From JACCSI01 sp035575715 (GTDB taxonomy: Bacteria > Acidobacteriota > Vicinamibacteria > Vicinamibacterales > UBA2999): 64,000 nt of DNA. Made by a program: the position numbers and the translations under genes. Of the stretch, positions 56,946 through 63,822 are shown piece by piece (position 1 is the stretch's first letter; each line of letters starts with the position of its first letter). The stretch covers positions 1 through 64,000 of the forward strand of contig DATLXN010000001.1 of NCBI GenBank assembly GCA_035575715.1. Reading direction: 5' to 3'. A model generated the notes under the pieces. The model searched no databases, was not told the DNA's origin, and saw only the letters and a list, made by a program, of their open reading frames with translations.

Positions 56946-57286
56946 CGGTCACCGTCCTGCTTATGTGCCGCGCGGATGGCGGCATATAGGTCGGGCGGCT
57001 CAGGCACGCCGTTCGAGGCGACGCGGGGCGGCTGTGGCTGTGCGACGGCGTGCCCGGCGCGGATCGCGGCGTAGAGGTCTGGCGGAACTGGAACACTATC
57101 GGCGGCCAATCTCAAGACGGGTTTCCGAAGTTCGCGTTCCGCCAGTGCACGCAGCGTGGGATTGCCCATCGCTTGAATGAGCACGGGGTTTGTCGGATTG
57201 GCGAGTATCGCCGCTGCAAGCTCACTGCAGATTGGGCAGCCGGTGCACGTCGGGGAATGGTAGGTGGATTGAACGAGTGTTGACAT
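56942..57286 (-). CDS. Small protein with C-x-x-C motif and duplicated PPDLYAAIRA segment
   Basis: ATG 57286, preceded by GAGGAA at good distance, 114 residues. N-terminal CTGCPIC could bind a metal. The middle has NPTLRALAERELRKPVLRL. The last part holds two copies of a 14-residue element, VPVPPDLYAAIRAGH and VPEPPDLYAAIRAAH, about 32 residues apart, each likely a short helix preceded by a proline-rich linker; such repeats resemble docking peptides. ATGA overlap with the coiled-coil gene. Confidence 0.65.
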   Translation of the reverse strand: MSTLVQSTYHSPTCTGCPICSELAAAILANPTNPVLIQAMGNPTLRALAERELRKPVLRLAADSVPVPPDLYAAIRAGHAVAQPQPPRVASNGVPEPPDLYAAIRAAHKQDGDR

Positions 57287-57342
57287 GTCAGATTCCTCTG
57301 GTAAATAACGGTTGAAGAATGCGCACCAAGCAGCGTGCGACT

Positions 57343-57645
57343 TCATGCTGCAAGCTCGGCGCGAATGACGTCACGGTTGGCAACGATAGTCTTGAGCGCT
57401 CCGTGAAGACGGAGAGCGGCATCGAACGCTCGCTGCTCGGACGTGTCGAGACACCGGTCTGCGTGAAAGTCCGATACGAAGAACACCCAGCGAATCAGCG
57501 TCTCCAGCGCGACGGGGTCTGCCATTTGCTGCACGAGCGCCGAGTGCCTGCCGCTGTCGGGTCCGTAATCACAGTTGTAGTTACTGGCCACGTGAGTGGC
57601 TACGGTCCGAATATCGCGCACGAGGTCTTCAATCGGTGTCTTCAT
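57343..57645 (-). CDS. Small helical protein of unknown function
   Basis: 100 residues from ATG 57645 (GAGGTG 7 bases ahead). Mostly helical: TPIEDLVRDIRTVATHVASN, LVQQMADPVALETLIRWVF, and RAFDAALRLHGALKTIVANRD. No motif recognised. A 147-base gap upstream (57646-57793) contains inverted GGTCACC/GGTGACC words and may hold a promoter or terminator. Gene follows the element's leftward orientation. Confidence 0.55.
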   Translation of the reverse strand: MKTPIEDLVRDIRTVATHVASNYNCDYGPDSGRHSALVQQMADPVALETLIRWVFFVSDFHADRCLDTSEQRAFDAALRLHGALKTIVANRDVIRAELAA

Positions 57646-57793
57646 AGCGGGCACCTCAAAACGGGCCAATGTTTCCGCGGGGTTTTTGGACTGGGGTCAC
57701 ACGAGGTCACCCTACCGGCTCCAAACCCGCTTCCCTCATAGGTCCAACCCACCCCCTCGGTGACCCCTGAGGGGACGTGGTGACTCCGGTTTG

Positions 57794-58279
57794 TCACGGG
57801 GTGGGCCCTCCACTTCGCCACCCACGCATCTCTCGCTGTGCGCGACGTGCCCGCTGCTCGACTTGAATTGCATTAGTAATCTCGCCGCGCAGAATCCGTT
57901 GCGCGTGCGCATCGCCCAAAGCGTGCGTGATGACACCGTTTTCTCGATACAGTCCGACGGCTGCCCACCGTTCGACGGGCAGTTGTGGTGCGGGTGCAGG
58001 TGCAGGCTCGACGTGCTCCACCGGCGCGGGCTCAATGGTTTCGACCGGAGCCGCGATGTCACCGCTGGCTATCGCTTTAATCTCCGCTCGGTTGTGCCGT
58101 AGGACGATGAGTTCTTCATCGCTCAACGCCTTGTAGGCGCCAGCAGGTTGCAGCCACAGGCGGTTGTTGCGAACGAAGACCGAGACGCCACGTGCTCGCA
58201 GTGTGGCGACCCACGCCTCAGGTTTAGCAAACCCGGGCGCCTCGATTTCATGCTGCGAGATTTGGGCGACATTAGCCAT
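57794..58279 (-). CDS. Protein with N-terminal TubC-docking-like domain
   Basis: 161 residues. The first 70 residues fit the TubC_N pattern: a hydrophobic helix, then VATLRARGVSVFVRNNRLWLQPAG and a helix ending LSDEELIVLRHNRAEIKAIA (in usual form L-T-P-E-L-x-x-x-L-x-x-x-K-x-E-L-L). This small fold is used as a docking domain in assembly-line enzymes and is also found in mobile-element proteins. A Pro/Ala/Glu-rich linker (VETIEPAPVEHVEPAPAPAP) follows, then a C-terminal WAAVGLYRENGVITHALGDAHAQRI part. Its ATG overlaps the upstream stop by 8 bases. Role unknown. Confidence 0.55.
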   Translation of the reverse strand: MANVAQISQHEIEAPGFAKPEAWVATLRARGVSVFVRNNRLWLQPAGAYKALSDEELIVLRHNRAEIKAIASGDIAAPVETIEPAPVEHVEPAPAPAPQLPVERWAAVGLYRENGVITHALGDAHAQRILRGEITNAIQVEQRARRAQREMRGWRSGGPTP

Positions 58280-58787
58280 TTCTTAGTTCACCGTCTTCCA
58301 TGTCGTCGGAGTCGATGCACACCCCGTCCTGAACATCGGTTGCGTCAACCTGGGCGTCGATGATCGGATGGGCCGCACGCACGCTCGCCAGCATTTGTTC
58401 GAGGTGCGCAATCAGCTGGTCGGTCGAGAGGCCCGCGAACTCGTTCGATGCAGCCGGTTCGACCACCAGCGTCGCGGACGGTCCGAAGCCGGTGCGGTCC
58501 AACACAATCTGTGCTGCGCGAATCACGGCCGGGTCTCGGTCGCTGTCGGAACGGCCGCAGGCTTCACAGATGGGGCCGTGGCTGCCGAGTGCGTTGATAA
58601 GAGCGTCGATGGCGAGGTCGCGGCCTGCCATCAGTTTGAGCTTTGCGGCAGCGAGTGTCTGTGGGGCGAGGCCGCCGTGCATGATGCAGACAGTGCCGCC
58701 ACGTATCGGCTTACGCCGACAGGGTTGACCCGCTCGATTGGTCGCTGTGCATTGGCGGTCGGTCGTTGTTGTGAGGTCAGTCACCAT
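58272..58787 (-). CDS. HGG-zinc-motif protein, candidate small-terminase-like
   Basis: ATG 58787 with AAGGA five bases ahead, 171 residues. The N-terminus has a Cys4/His-type zinc motif: C-T-A-T-N-R-A-G-Q-P-C-R-R...GGTVCIMHGGLAPQTL, the HGG-type signature known from proteins next to or acting as phage small terminases. A second knuckle, ICEAC, follows at residue ~75. The central part is helical (LKLMAGRDLAIDALINAL, DPAVIRAAQIVLDRTG), and the C-terminus is acidic. The link to DNA packaging is inference from similar annotations; no large terminase is present. A 40-base palindrome lies 40-80 bases upstream. Confidence 0.55.
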   Translation of the reverse strand: MVTDLTTTTDRQCTATNRAGQPCRRKPIRGGTVCIMHGGLAPQTLAAAKLKLMAGRDLAIDALINALGSHGPICEACGRSDSDRDPAVIRAAQIVLDRTGFGPSATLVVEPAASNEFAGLSTDQLIAHLEQMLASVRAAHPIIDAQVDATDVQDGVCIDSDDMEDGELRNG

Positions 58788-59087
58788 AGGGTTCCTTATC
58801 ACTCTCTATCTCGACGTGGGTTCCGTACCCGTTACCCCCTCTAGGGGGGGTAACTACCGGGTACAGTCCAACCAGTGTCGTGAGTACCGTCCGGTACGGT
58901 CCGGTACGGTCCACCAAAAAACCGGCCTAACCCCTTGAGCCGTGCGAGTTTGGGCCGTACCCGTCTACCCGTCCCGAACGGGGTACCGTCTGGTACCGTC
59001 CGTCTCCCCCGCGAGTAGTTGTACCCAGAGGGTTCGGTACAGCCCAAACTCGCAGGGACATTGGACTTATAGACACCCCGCAGCGGG
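58788..59087. promoter_or_regulatory. 300-base noncoding region with a 40-base palindrome and GGTAC/GTCC repeats
   Basis: No gene accepted here; a short open frame across 58841-59158 looks spurious. A nested palindrome spans 58825-58864: outer arms GTACCCG and CGGGTAC, inner arms GTTACCCCC (58831-58839) and GGGGGTAAC (58846-58854). From 58882 to 59004, GGTACSGTCC units are repeated (three in a row near 58882-58910, two near 58980-59001), plus ACCCGT/ACGGGGT arms. Candidates are replication origin, packaging site or attenuator for the downstream genes. It separates the replication operon from the HGG gene. Confidence 0.6.
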
Positions 59088-59294
59088 TTACCCAATCTTG
59101 CGGTAGGCGCGCACTGGCACGTCATTTTCCATCTCCAACAAAATCCAACCGTCGGCATAAGCAGCCGCTAACAGGTTGTCCCACTGCTCGGTGCCCATCG
59201 TCATGACTAGTGCCAGAGGAACGGCGCCCGACAAAGCGCGCATTGCTTCGTCGAGCGGGAATGGCCGAAGGTCGCGAAACAACCGGCCGGTCAA
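59088..59294 (-). CDS. Small protein coupled to the helicase gene
   Basis: 68 residues, start overlapping the helicase stop as ATGA, so it is likely translated by coupling. Sequence: TGRLFRDLRPFPLDEAMRAL, then LALVMTMGTEQWDNLLAAAY and ADGWILLEMENDVPVRAYRK. Mixed helix-strand, possibly dimeric; no named family. Downstream sequence is noncoding and repeat-rich. Confidence 0.55.
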   Translation of the reverse strand: MTGRLFRDLRPFPLDEAMRALSGAVPLALVMTMGTEQWDNLLAAAYADGWILLEMENDVPVRAYRKIG

Positions 59295-60808
59295 AACGGC
59301 ACCTCCAGTTGCTTGAGCCCCAGCGGCGTGAGCTTGTAAGGCTCACCCCGCTTCTTGTATGAATCCACCCACTGAGCGCGCATCAGGCGACCGAGTGAGG
59401 CCGAGACGGCGTTCGTCTGCATTGCAACGAATTGACGCAGTGCGTCTCGACCAGTCACATCGTTGTCCCGGATCACTGTCAACACCTTGATGTCGGTGAT
59501 GCGTTCCTCAGCGGCTACCTTCGCTGCCCGGGCTTGGGCCCGTTCCTGAGCATGTCCCGCGTCTGCGGGTCGGAGAACCAGCGACGTAATGGGACGGCCG
59601 GAGTCGTGAACCATCTCAAAACCGTCTTCATTACACACGTTGACCACGTGGGCGATAAGCTCCAGCGGCGGCGGTCGTAGGTCGTCCTTCTGCTTGACAC
59701 AGGTCACCGTAATCTCACGCGTGCCTAGCACGTCACCGTCCTCGTCTTCGTCTTTGGAGTCGATGCGGATCTCGGCGTCAACAGCACCGAAGATGACGCC
59801 GGAGCCTCGGCCACCGCCCTTCGGGTCGCCTTTGGGGGGATGGTGAACGAAGGCAATTGCGCAGCTCGAAGTGTTCTGCAACTTGGAGCAGAACGAGACC
59901 ACCTCGCCCATGTCTCGGGCACTGTTTTCGTCGGCTCCCGGCGTGCAGCGTGAGAGCGTGTCCACGATGACGAGCACCGGTCGGAGCTTGGATATGACAT
60001 CGAGTAGTTCCCGCTGAAAGGTTGGGTCTCTCAGGTCGACGGGTATGGGAATGACGTGAAACGGGAGTTTCAGCGGGTCAACGTCGTGCTCGTTACAAAA
60101 GGCACGCACGCGGAATTGGAACGCTCCGCCACCCTCAGCGGCGATGTAGAGCACAGGCCCATGTTGGACGACCCGGTAGCCGAAGACGTCCCGCTTTCCT
60201 GCTGCAATGCACAACCCGACGTGGCAGACGAAGAAGGTTTTCAGCGCGCCCGGCTTTCCTACAACTTGGACGAGACCGAGGTCGGGAATCCACTGGTCCA
60301 CGACCGACTTAGGCTGCAGACGGGCGAAGAGTTCCCCCAGCGTCAGCGACTGAAGTGGTGGGCGCGGCGGCCGCTCCTCAGCGTCGAGGCGACGGCGAGC
60401 TTCACGCTGTGCACGCTCCCGCGCCATAGCCGCTTTCAGCAGCCTGTCATCTTGTTGTGTGTCGTCGAGCTGTTCGGTGAACTCTGGACTATTCGCTTGA
60501 TTCCAGACCCGTCGGAGGTATTCATCCAGTTCGTCGTGCTCCAACGGTGGTTGGCACTGCTCGGCATTCAGGGCATGGCATGCAGTGAGCGCCACGGCCA
60601 GACTGGTATTCCGGGCCTTCAAACTGCGAAGGAGCTTGTAGACGGTCTCATGCCGGTTTCCGGGCGGAATAACCTCCGGAATCTTGAAAGCTTTGTTATC
60701 AGGCTCAGTGGTGACATCACCGAGCACGTGTGTGAAATGTTCAAACGTGTAGACGGTGTTGGTGTTGGTTTCGAGGGTGACAGGTCGCGGCCCACGTTGC
60801 AGAGTCAT
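59291..60808 (-). CDS. PriCT-AAA family replicative helicase (RepA-like)
   Basis: 505 residues from ATG 60808 (ATGA with the primase gene). The N-terminal ~100 residues match the primase C-terminal PriCT module (PPGNRHETVYKLLRSLKARNTS, CQPPLEHDELDEYLRRVWNQA). The central RecA-like ATPase (about 165-400) has Walker A-like VVGKPGALKTFF (G-K-P-G-x-x-K-T), LYIAAEGGGAFQFR and Walker B-like PVLVIVDTLSR, plus IAFVHHPPKG. This is the RSF1010 RepA/DnaB-like class that unwinds DNA during plasmid or satellite replication. C-terminal ~100 residues form a winged-helix-like domain ending YKLTPLGLKQLEV. Together with the primase gene, this indicates autonomous replication potential. Confidence 0.85.
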   Translation of the reverse strand: MTLQRGPRPVTLETNTNTVYTFEHFTHVLGDVTTEPDNKAFKIPEVIPPGNRHETVYKLLRSLKARNTSLAVALTACHALNAEQCQPPLEHDELDEYLRRVWNQANSPEFTEQLDDTQQDDRLLKAAMARERAQREARRRLDAEERPPRPPLQSLTLGELFARLQPKSVVDQWIPDLGLVQVVGKPGALKTFFVCHVGLCIAAGKRDVFGYRVVQHGPVLYIAAEGGGAFQFRVRAFCNEHDVDPLKLPFHVIPIPVDLRDPTFQRELLDVISKLRPVLVIVDTLSRCTPGADENSARDMGEVVSFCSKLQNTSSCAIAFVHHPPKGDPKGGGRGSGVIFGAVDAEIRIDSKDEDEDGDVLGTREITVTCVKQKDDLRPPPLELIAHVVNVCNEDGFEMVHDSGRPITSLVLRPADAGHAQERAQARAAKVAAEERITDIKVLTVIRDNDVTGRDALRQFVAMQTNAVSASLGRLMRAQWVDSYKKRGEPYKLTPLGLKQLEVPF

Positions 60809-61422
60809 AGGTCCCCGTCTTTCCCCATGTATTCCTTCTTGAAGTTGAAGGAGCCGGGTATACGGAGTACACGTGCGGGCTCGGAGACCGCTTCGTCTAC
60901 GACGTCGGCCACGCTGCTGGCCAAACGTTTGAGCCACGACTTGGCCGTCTTCATCCCGCCGGGCGCCTGCAGGAAGATGGGCTGGTCGAGGAGCCAGTAC
61001 GGGTGAAGCCCCCCTCCACTACACACCACCAATGACGGAGGAAGTTCGAACGCTGCAATGCGCTTCCGTGTCTCCTCTTCGCCAAGGTGCTTGAAGTCCG
61101 CATCGACGAAGAGCGCCGTCAACGTTTGACAGTGTGCAGCGTCACCCTTGCGGGTTTTCAGAGCGGCTGCAGTTCGCAGAGCCACACCGTAGTAGGCTCC
61201 AAGTTGAAGCGCTTCTGTGGCCTTCAGGAACGTGACTACCCGGTCATGGTTGTATTTACCGTCGTTGACTTCGATGAAGTCCCGGAGTGCGTTAGCCCTG
61301 TCGTGGTCAAATGTTCGAAGCTCCATTACACCGTTTTGGCCCGCATAGAGCGTCTCGAAGAACTCTAAAGCCTGGTCGACATGCAGCGTTCCGGCGCTGT
61401 CCTCCGTTGCGAACGGCGTCAC
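60805..61422 (-). CDS. Primase (RepB/archaeo-eukaryotic type)
   Basis: 205 residues. Primase-polymerase motifs: TALFVDADFKHLG (D-x-D metal site), LVVCSGGGLHPYWLLDQP (S-G-G-G-x-H nucleotide-handling motif) and VLRIPGSFNFKKE (R-x-P-G-S/T-x-N motif). The N-terminal part, EFFETLYAGQNGVMELRTF, is the usual lead-in. This is a compact AEP primase of the type that acts with RepA-like helicase in plasmids and phage satellites. The frame is intact; the last residues (YMGKDGDL) end just before the helicase start. ATGA overlaps join it on both sides, giving a primase-helicase unit. Confidence 0.85.
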   Translation of the reverse strand: MTPFATEDSAGTLHVDQALEFFETLYAGQNGVMELRTFDHDRANALRDFIEVNDGKYNHDRVVTFLKATEALQLGAYYGVALRTAAALKTRKGDAAHCQTLTALFVDADFKHLGEEETRKRIAAFELPPSLVVCSGGGLHPYWLLDQPIFLQAPGGMKTAKSWLKRLASSVADVVDEAVSEPARVLRIPGSFNFKKEYMGKDGDL

Positions 61423-61631
61423 GCGCTCCTCCGCTTCTCGATGAGTGCATCGAGGTCCGCACGGTCAAACAGCAATCGGCGGCTGTTTTCTCCCCGGTGC
61501 CTGACGCTCGGCAACTCCACACGCCGCAGGTGTCCATCGGCAACGTAGGCACGAAGAGTCCACGTGCTGATGCCGCCCAGATACGCAGCCGCTGCATGGA
61601 CGTCGAGCAGACGGGGAACGTCGGGCTTCAT
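61419..61631 (-). CDS. Excisionase-type helix-turn-helix protein (MerR/AlpA-like)
   Basis: 70 residues. Pattern: RLLDVHAAAAYLGGISTWTLRAYVADGHLRRVELPS, split here by a short loop, with the helix-turn-helix AAAYLG-x(3)-WTLRAYVADG typical of excisionase/AlpA-like proteins that bind near att sites or regulate the integrase. The C-terminal wing is SRRLLFDRADLDALIEKR. ATGA overlaps with both neighbours (XRE upstream, primase downstream). Confidence 0.85.
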   Translation of the reverse strand: MKPDVPRLLDVHAAAAYLGGISTWTLRAYVADGHLRRVELPSVRHRGENSRRLLFDRADLDALIEKRRSA

Positions 61632-61831
61632 TTGTCGACGACCTCGACGTCACGGAGCAGTGACTCTGTGGGAACGTCAAAGACACTCGCCAGTCGTTCG
61701 AGCTGTTGGCTGGTAGGTATGAGACGGCCGCGCTCGATGAGCGCGATGGCAGGCTGTGGAATACGCGCCGCAGCCGCGACTCTCTCCTGCGAGAGATTGC
61801 GAGACGTTCTTTCAAATTTGACACGCAGCAC
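61628..61831 (-). CDS. XRE/Cro-type repressor of the mobile element
   Basis: 67 residues, almost entirely a helix-turn-helix: KFERTSRNLSQERVAAAARI, PQPAIALIERGRLIPTS and QQLERLASVFDVPTESLL. It is the first gene of the leftward replication operon and faces a 406-base noncoding region upstream, with the int-side operon on the other side. As in phages and ICEs, it probably represses one or both promoters. Confidence 0.88.
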   Translation of the reverse strand: MLRVKFERTSRNLSQERVAAAARIPQPAIALIERGRLIPTSQQLERLASVFDVPTESLLRDVEVVDK

Positions 61832-62237
61832 GAAAACCTCCTGGCGATCAGTGGTTTTCGCGCTTGGCCTTGGGAAGGCACGGCGCTACTTCAACGGCTG
61901 CTCCTCACTAAGTCAGGCGGTCGGCCTACGAGTCTTTGGCCGTCCGTTCTCTACATGCCCAATATGCAAGCGCGCTCGTTCGCGCCGTGCGGAGCCGTTG
62001 GGTTTATGGTTTTAACCATACCCTAGAACTTTACGAGGTCTCAAGCGAAAAGCTTGACACCACGTCAACAAACTTCAGCATGTTTGACCTTTCGACACTT
62101 TCGACGTTTCGACGTTTAGATGTTTGGATGACTCGACGTTTCGATGATTCGAGGGTCTGTGTTCTTTAAACACTCGCGGAAAATGCGGGCGTTCCTTACG
62201 GTTGACCTTCAGGTTAACGGTAAAGTAAACTTACCCT
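61832..62237. promoter_or_regulatory. 406-base divergent control region of the mobile element with octamer tandem repeats
   Basis: Lower GC than the rest of the element. 62083-62154 consists of nine in-phase octamers: TTTGACCT, TTCGACAC, TTTCGACG x2, TTTAGATG, TTTGGATG, ACTCGACG, TTTCGATG, ATTCGAGG. Such reiterated short units beside a replication/regulation operon can be iterons or operators. AT-rich stretch TTTTAACCATACC near 62010-62022 may hold a promoter. No gene accepted in this stretch. Confidence 0.55.
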
Positions 62238-62393
62238 ATGAAAATACTCCGTCTCCCTACGCTGAACTGTAAACGCTGCGGGCACCGCTGGATACCCAGT
62301 CAACCCATCATCCGAATCTGCCCGAGCTGCAAGAGCGCTGGGTGGGAGACGAAACGTCAGGGCCGTCAAGGGCTCCGCAAGAAGGTGAAGTGA
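62238..62393 (+). CDS. Small zinc-ribbon protein upstream of the integrase
   Basis: 51 residues, short but well supported: an ATG at 62238, C-K-R-C-G-H...C-P-S-C-K in the pattern of a two-knuckle zinc ribbon, a Lys/Arg-rich tail (GWETKRQGRQGLRKKVK), and a stop that overlaps the next start by one base (TGATG). Probably a nucleic-acid-binding accessory or regulator for integration. The GGTAAAGTAAACTTACC upstream is a near-perfect dyad just before the ATG, at 62219-62235. Confidence 0.7.
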   Translation: MKILRLPTLNCKRCGHRWIPSQPIIRICPSCKSAGWETKRQGRQGLRKKVK

Positions 62394-62599
62394 TGAAACT
62401 GACCATTACCTACAAACCGCACACCGTCACCGTTCCTAACTGGGCTGCCGAAGACGTCAAAAACTTGCTGAAGCGCACACGCAGCACGAAGCCAAAGACC
62501 GCAGCCATTGCACGGGAGGAGCTGAACGAGCTGCTCGGCGACATTGCGGAGAACGAGGGCTGGTTCCCAGAGTTTGACTTCTCCGGCGTGAAGTCATGA
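62393..62599 (+). CDS. Small protein between zinc ribbon and integrase genes
   Basis: 68 residues from ATG 62393, where the earlier in-frame ATG at 62342 would run through the zinc-ribbon gene. Sequence: KLTITYKPHTVTVPNWAAED, VKNLLKRTRSTKPKTAAIAR and EELNELLGDIAENEGWFPEFD. Strand-turn-helix with an acidic end; no family. Stop overlaps integrase start as ATGA. Could be a small accessory factor in recombination, by position only. Confidence 0.6.
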   Translation: MKLTITYKPHTVTVPNWAAEDVKNLLKRTRSTKPKTAAIAREELNELLGDIAENEGWFPEFDFSGVKS

Positions 62600-63717
62600 G
62601 CCGCGCCAAGGGCACCGGCAGCATTTACAAACTGAGTAAGACGTCTCGCTATTGGTGGGTCGCGTATGTCAGCGATGGCAAACGTCGATGTGAAAGCAGC
62701 AAGTCCACTGTGAAGAAGGTGGCGCAAGACCTCCTCACGTCACGTCTTGGTGATGTCGGCAGGGGGATCGTCGTGACGCCGAAGGTGGGACGGATCACGA
62801 TCGGCAGGGGACTCGCAGCGGTGATGAACGACCTGACAATGAATGGCCGCAAGAGTGCAGCCGAGACGCAGCGGAGGATCGACCGACACCTGCTGCGGCA
62901 TTTCGAGCGAGAACGCCGCATGAACTCGATTACGACTGCTGACATCGAGACCTACAAATCCGCCCGCCTCATGGAGGGTGTCGCTCCGGCGACCGTCAAC
63001 CGAGAGCTGGCGGCGTTACGGCGAGCCTTTCGACTAGCCGTCCGAGGCGGTGAGCTGGTCCAGATGCCCCACATCGGAATGTTGCAAGAGCACAACGTGC
63101 GAAAAGGCTTCTTCGAGCGTGACCAGCTCGACGCGATCTTCAAACACTTACCCGTGGAGCTTCACGCTCCCCTCACTTTTGCCTTCATCACAGGGTGGAG
63201 GTTGAAGAGCGAGGTGCTCAAGCTCACCGTGTCACAGCTTGACTTGGATGCAGGCATGGTGCGGTTGGAGGTTGGCACAACGAAGTCGGGTGAGGGCCGC
63301 TCGTTTTTCGTGACCAAGGAACTCCGCACGCTGCTGCAGGGGCAACTCGACTCGATTGCCGATCTCAAGAAACAGGGTGTCGTGACCCCGTTTTTATTCC
63401 ACTGGGCGGATGGCTCACAGATTAAAGATTTTCGGAAGACGTGGGAGCGGGCACGGGATGCCGCAGGCTTCCCCGGCAAGCTGCTTCATGACTTCCGGCG
63501 TACAGCGGTCCGTAACCTGGAGCGAGCCTCGATTCCTCGTTCCACCGCTATGGCGATGGTGGGCCACAAGACCGAGGCGATCTATCGACGGTACGCCATT
63601 GTCGATGAGGCGATGCATCGTGAAGCCGCCGCAAAACTCGACGCGTGGGCCGAGGGTGAGACCGTGAAGACGGAGGCCCGGGGTCAGCTCAAGGCGTTCA
63701 AACGTAGTAATGGCTAA
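62596..63717 (+). CDS. int: Tyrosine-recombinase integrase of the mobile element
   Basis: 373 residues. N-terminal arm-type domain (GTGSIYKLSKTSRYWWVAYVS, a beta-strand set), then core-binding helices (VNRELAALRRAFRLAVRGGEL). Catalytic domain residues: first Arg in FITGWRLKSEVLKL (R202), Lys in GTTKSGEGRSF, H-x-x-R in LLHDFRRTAVRN (H298, R301), second His in MVGHKTE, and Tyr333 in IYRRYAIVD. All five catalytic positions are present, so it is predicted to be active. It mediates site-specific integration and, with the excisionase-like gene, excision. Stop is four bases before the right repeat. Confidence 0.95.
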   Translation: MSRAKGTGSIYKLSKTSRYWWVAYVSDGKRRCESSKSTVKKVAQDLLTSRLGDVGRGIVVTPKVGRITIGRGLAAVMNDLTMNGRKSAAETQRRIDRHLLRHFERERRMNSITTADIETYKSARLMEGVAPATVNRELAALRRAFRLAVRGGELVQMPHIGMLQEHNVRKGFFERDQLDAIFKHLPVELHAPLTFAFITGWRLKSEVLKLTVSQLDLDAGMVRLEVGTTKSGEGRSFFVTKELRTLLQGQLDSIADLKKQGVVTPFLFHWADGSQIKDFRKTWERARDAAGFPGKLLHDFRRTAVRNLERASIPRSTAMAMVGHKTEAIYRRYAIVDEAMHREAAAKLDAWAEGETVKTEARGQLKAFKRSNG

Positions 63718-63720
63718 GGA

Positions 63721-63732
63721 ATGGCTAAGATT
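63721..63732. repeat. Candidate attR of the mobile element
   Basis: ATGGCTAAGATT, identical to 55820-55831, preceded by a partial extra copy (ATGGCTAAG at 63709-63717) that includes the integrase stop codon. The integrase end overlapping the attachment site is common in integrative elements. Confidence 0.55.
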
Positions 63733-63822
63733 TGGCCCGTTTACCGGGTGTTTAGTCTGAATATGTTAAGGATTTTGAGAGTCGCCTAGGTCTTTACAAC
63801 ACGGGAGCGCAATACTGCCCGG

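Larger units (their letters stand above)
55820..63732. mobile_element. Integrated mobile element of about 7.9 kb (satellite-like / replicating integrative element)
   Basis: Bounded by the 12-bp direct repeat ATGGCTAAGATT at 55820-55831 and 63721-63732. The right repeat begins four bases after the integrase stop. Contents: tyrosine integrase, a Zn-ribbon protein and a small protein on the + strand; on the minus strand XRE, excisionase-type HTH, primase, PriCT-AAA helicase, and a string of small genes, one with an HGG zinc motif. Nine neighbouring gene pairs are joined by short start/stop overlaps. Flanking chromosome holds FHA-type genes on both sides. No capsid, portal, tail or conjugation gene is visible. 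Boundaries are inferred from the repeat and gene content. Confidence 0.8.

Noticed and set aside
58841..59158. Open frame of 105 residues on the minus strand
   Set aside because: It lies across the palindrome and repeats, its residues are Pro/Arg/Gly-rich without pattern, and it overlaps the coupled gene at 59088-59294 in another frame.
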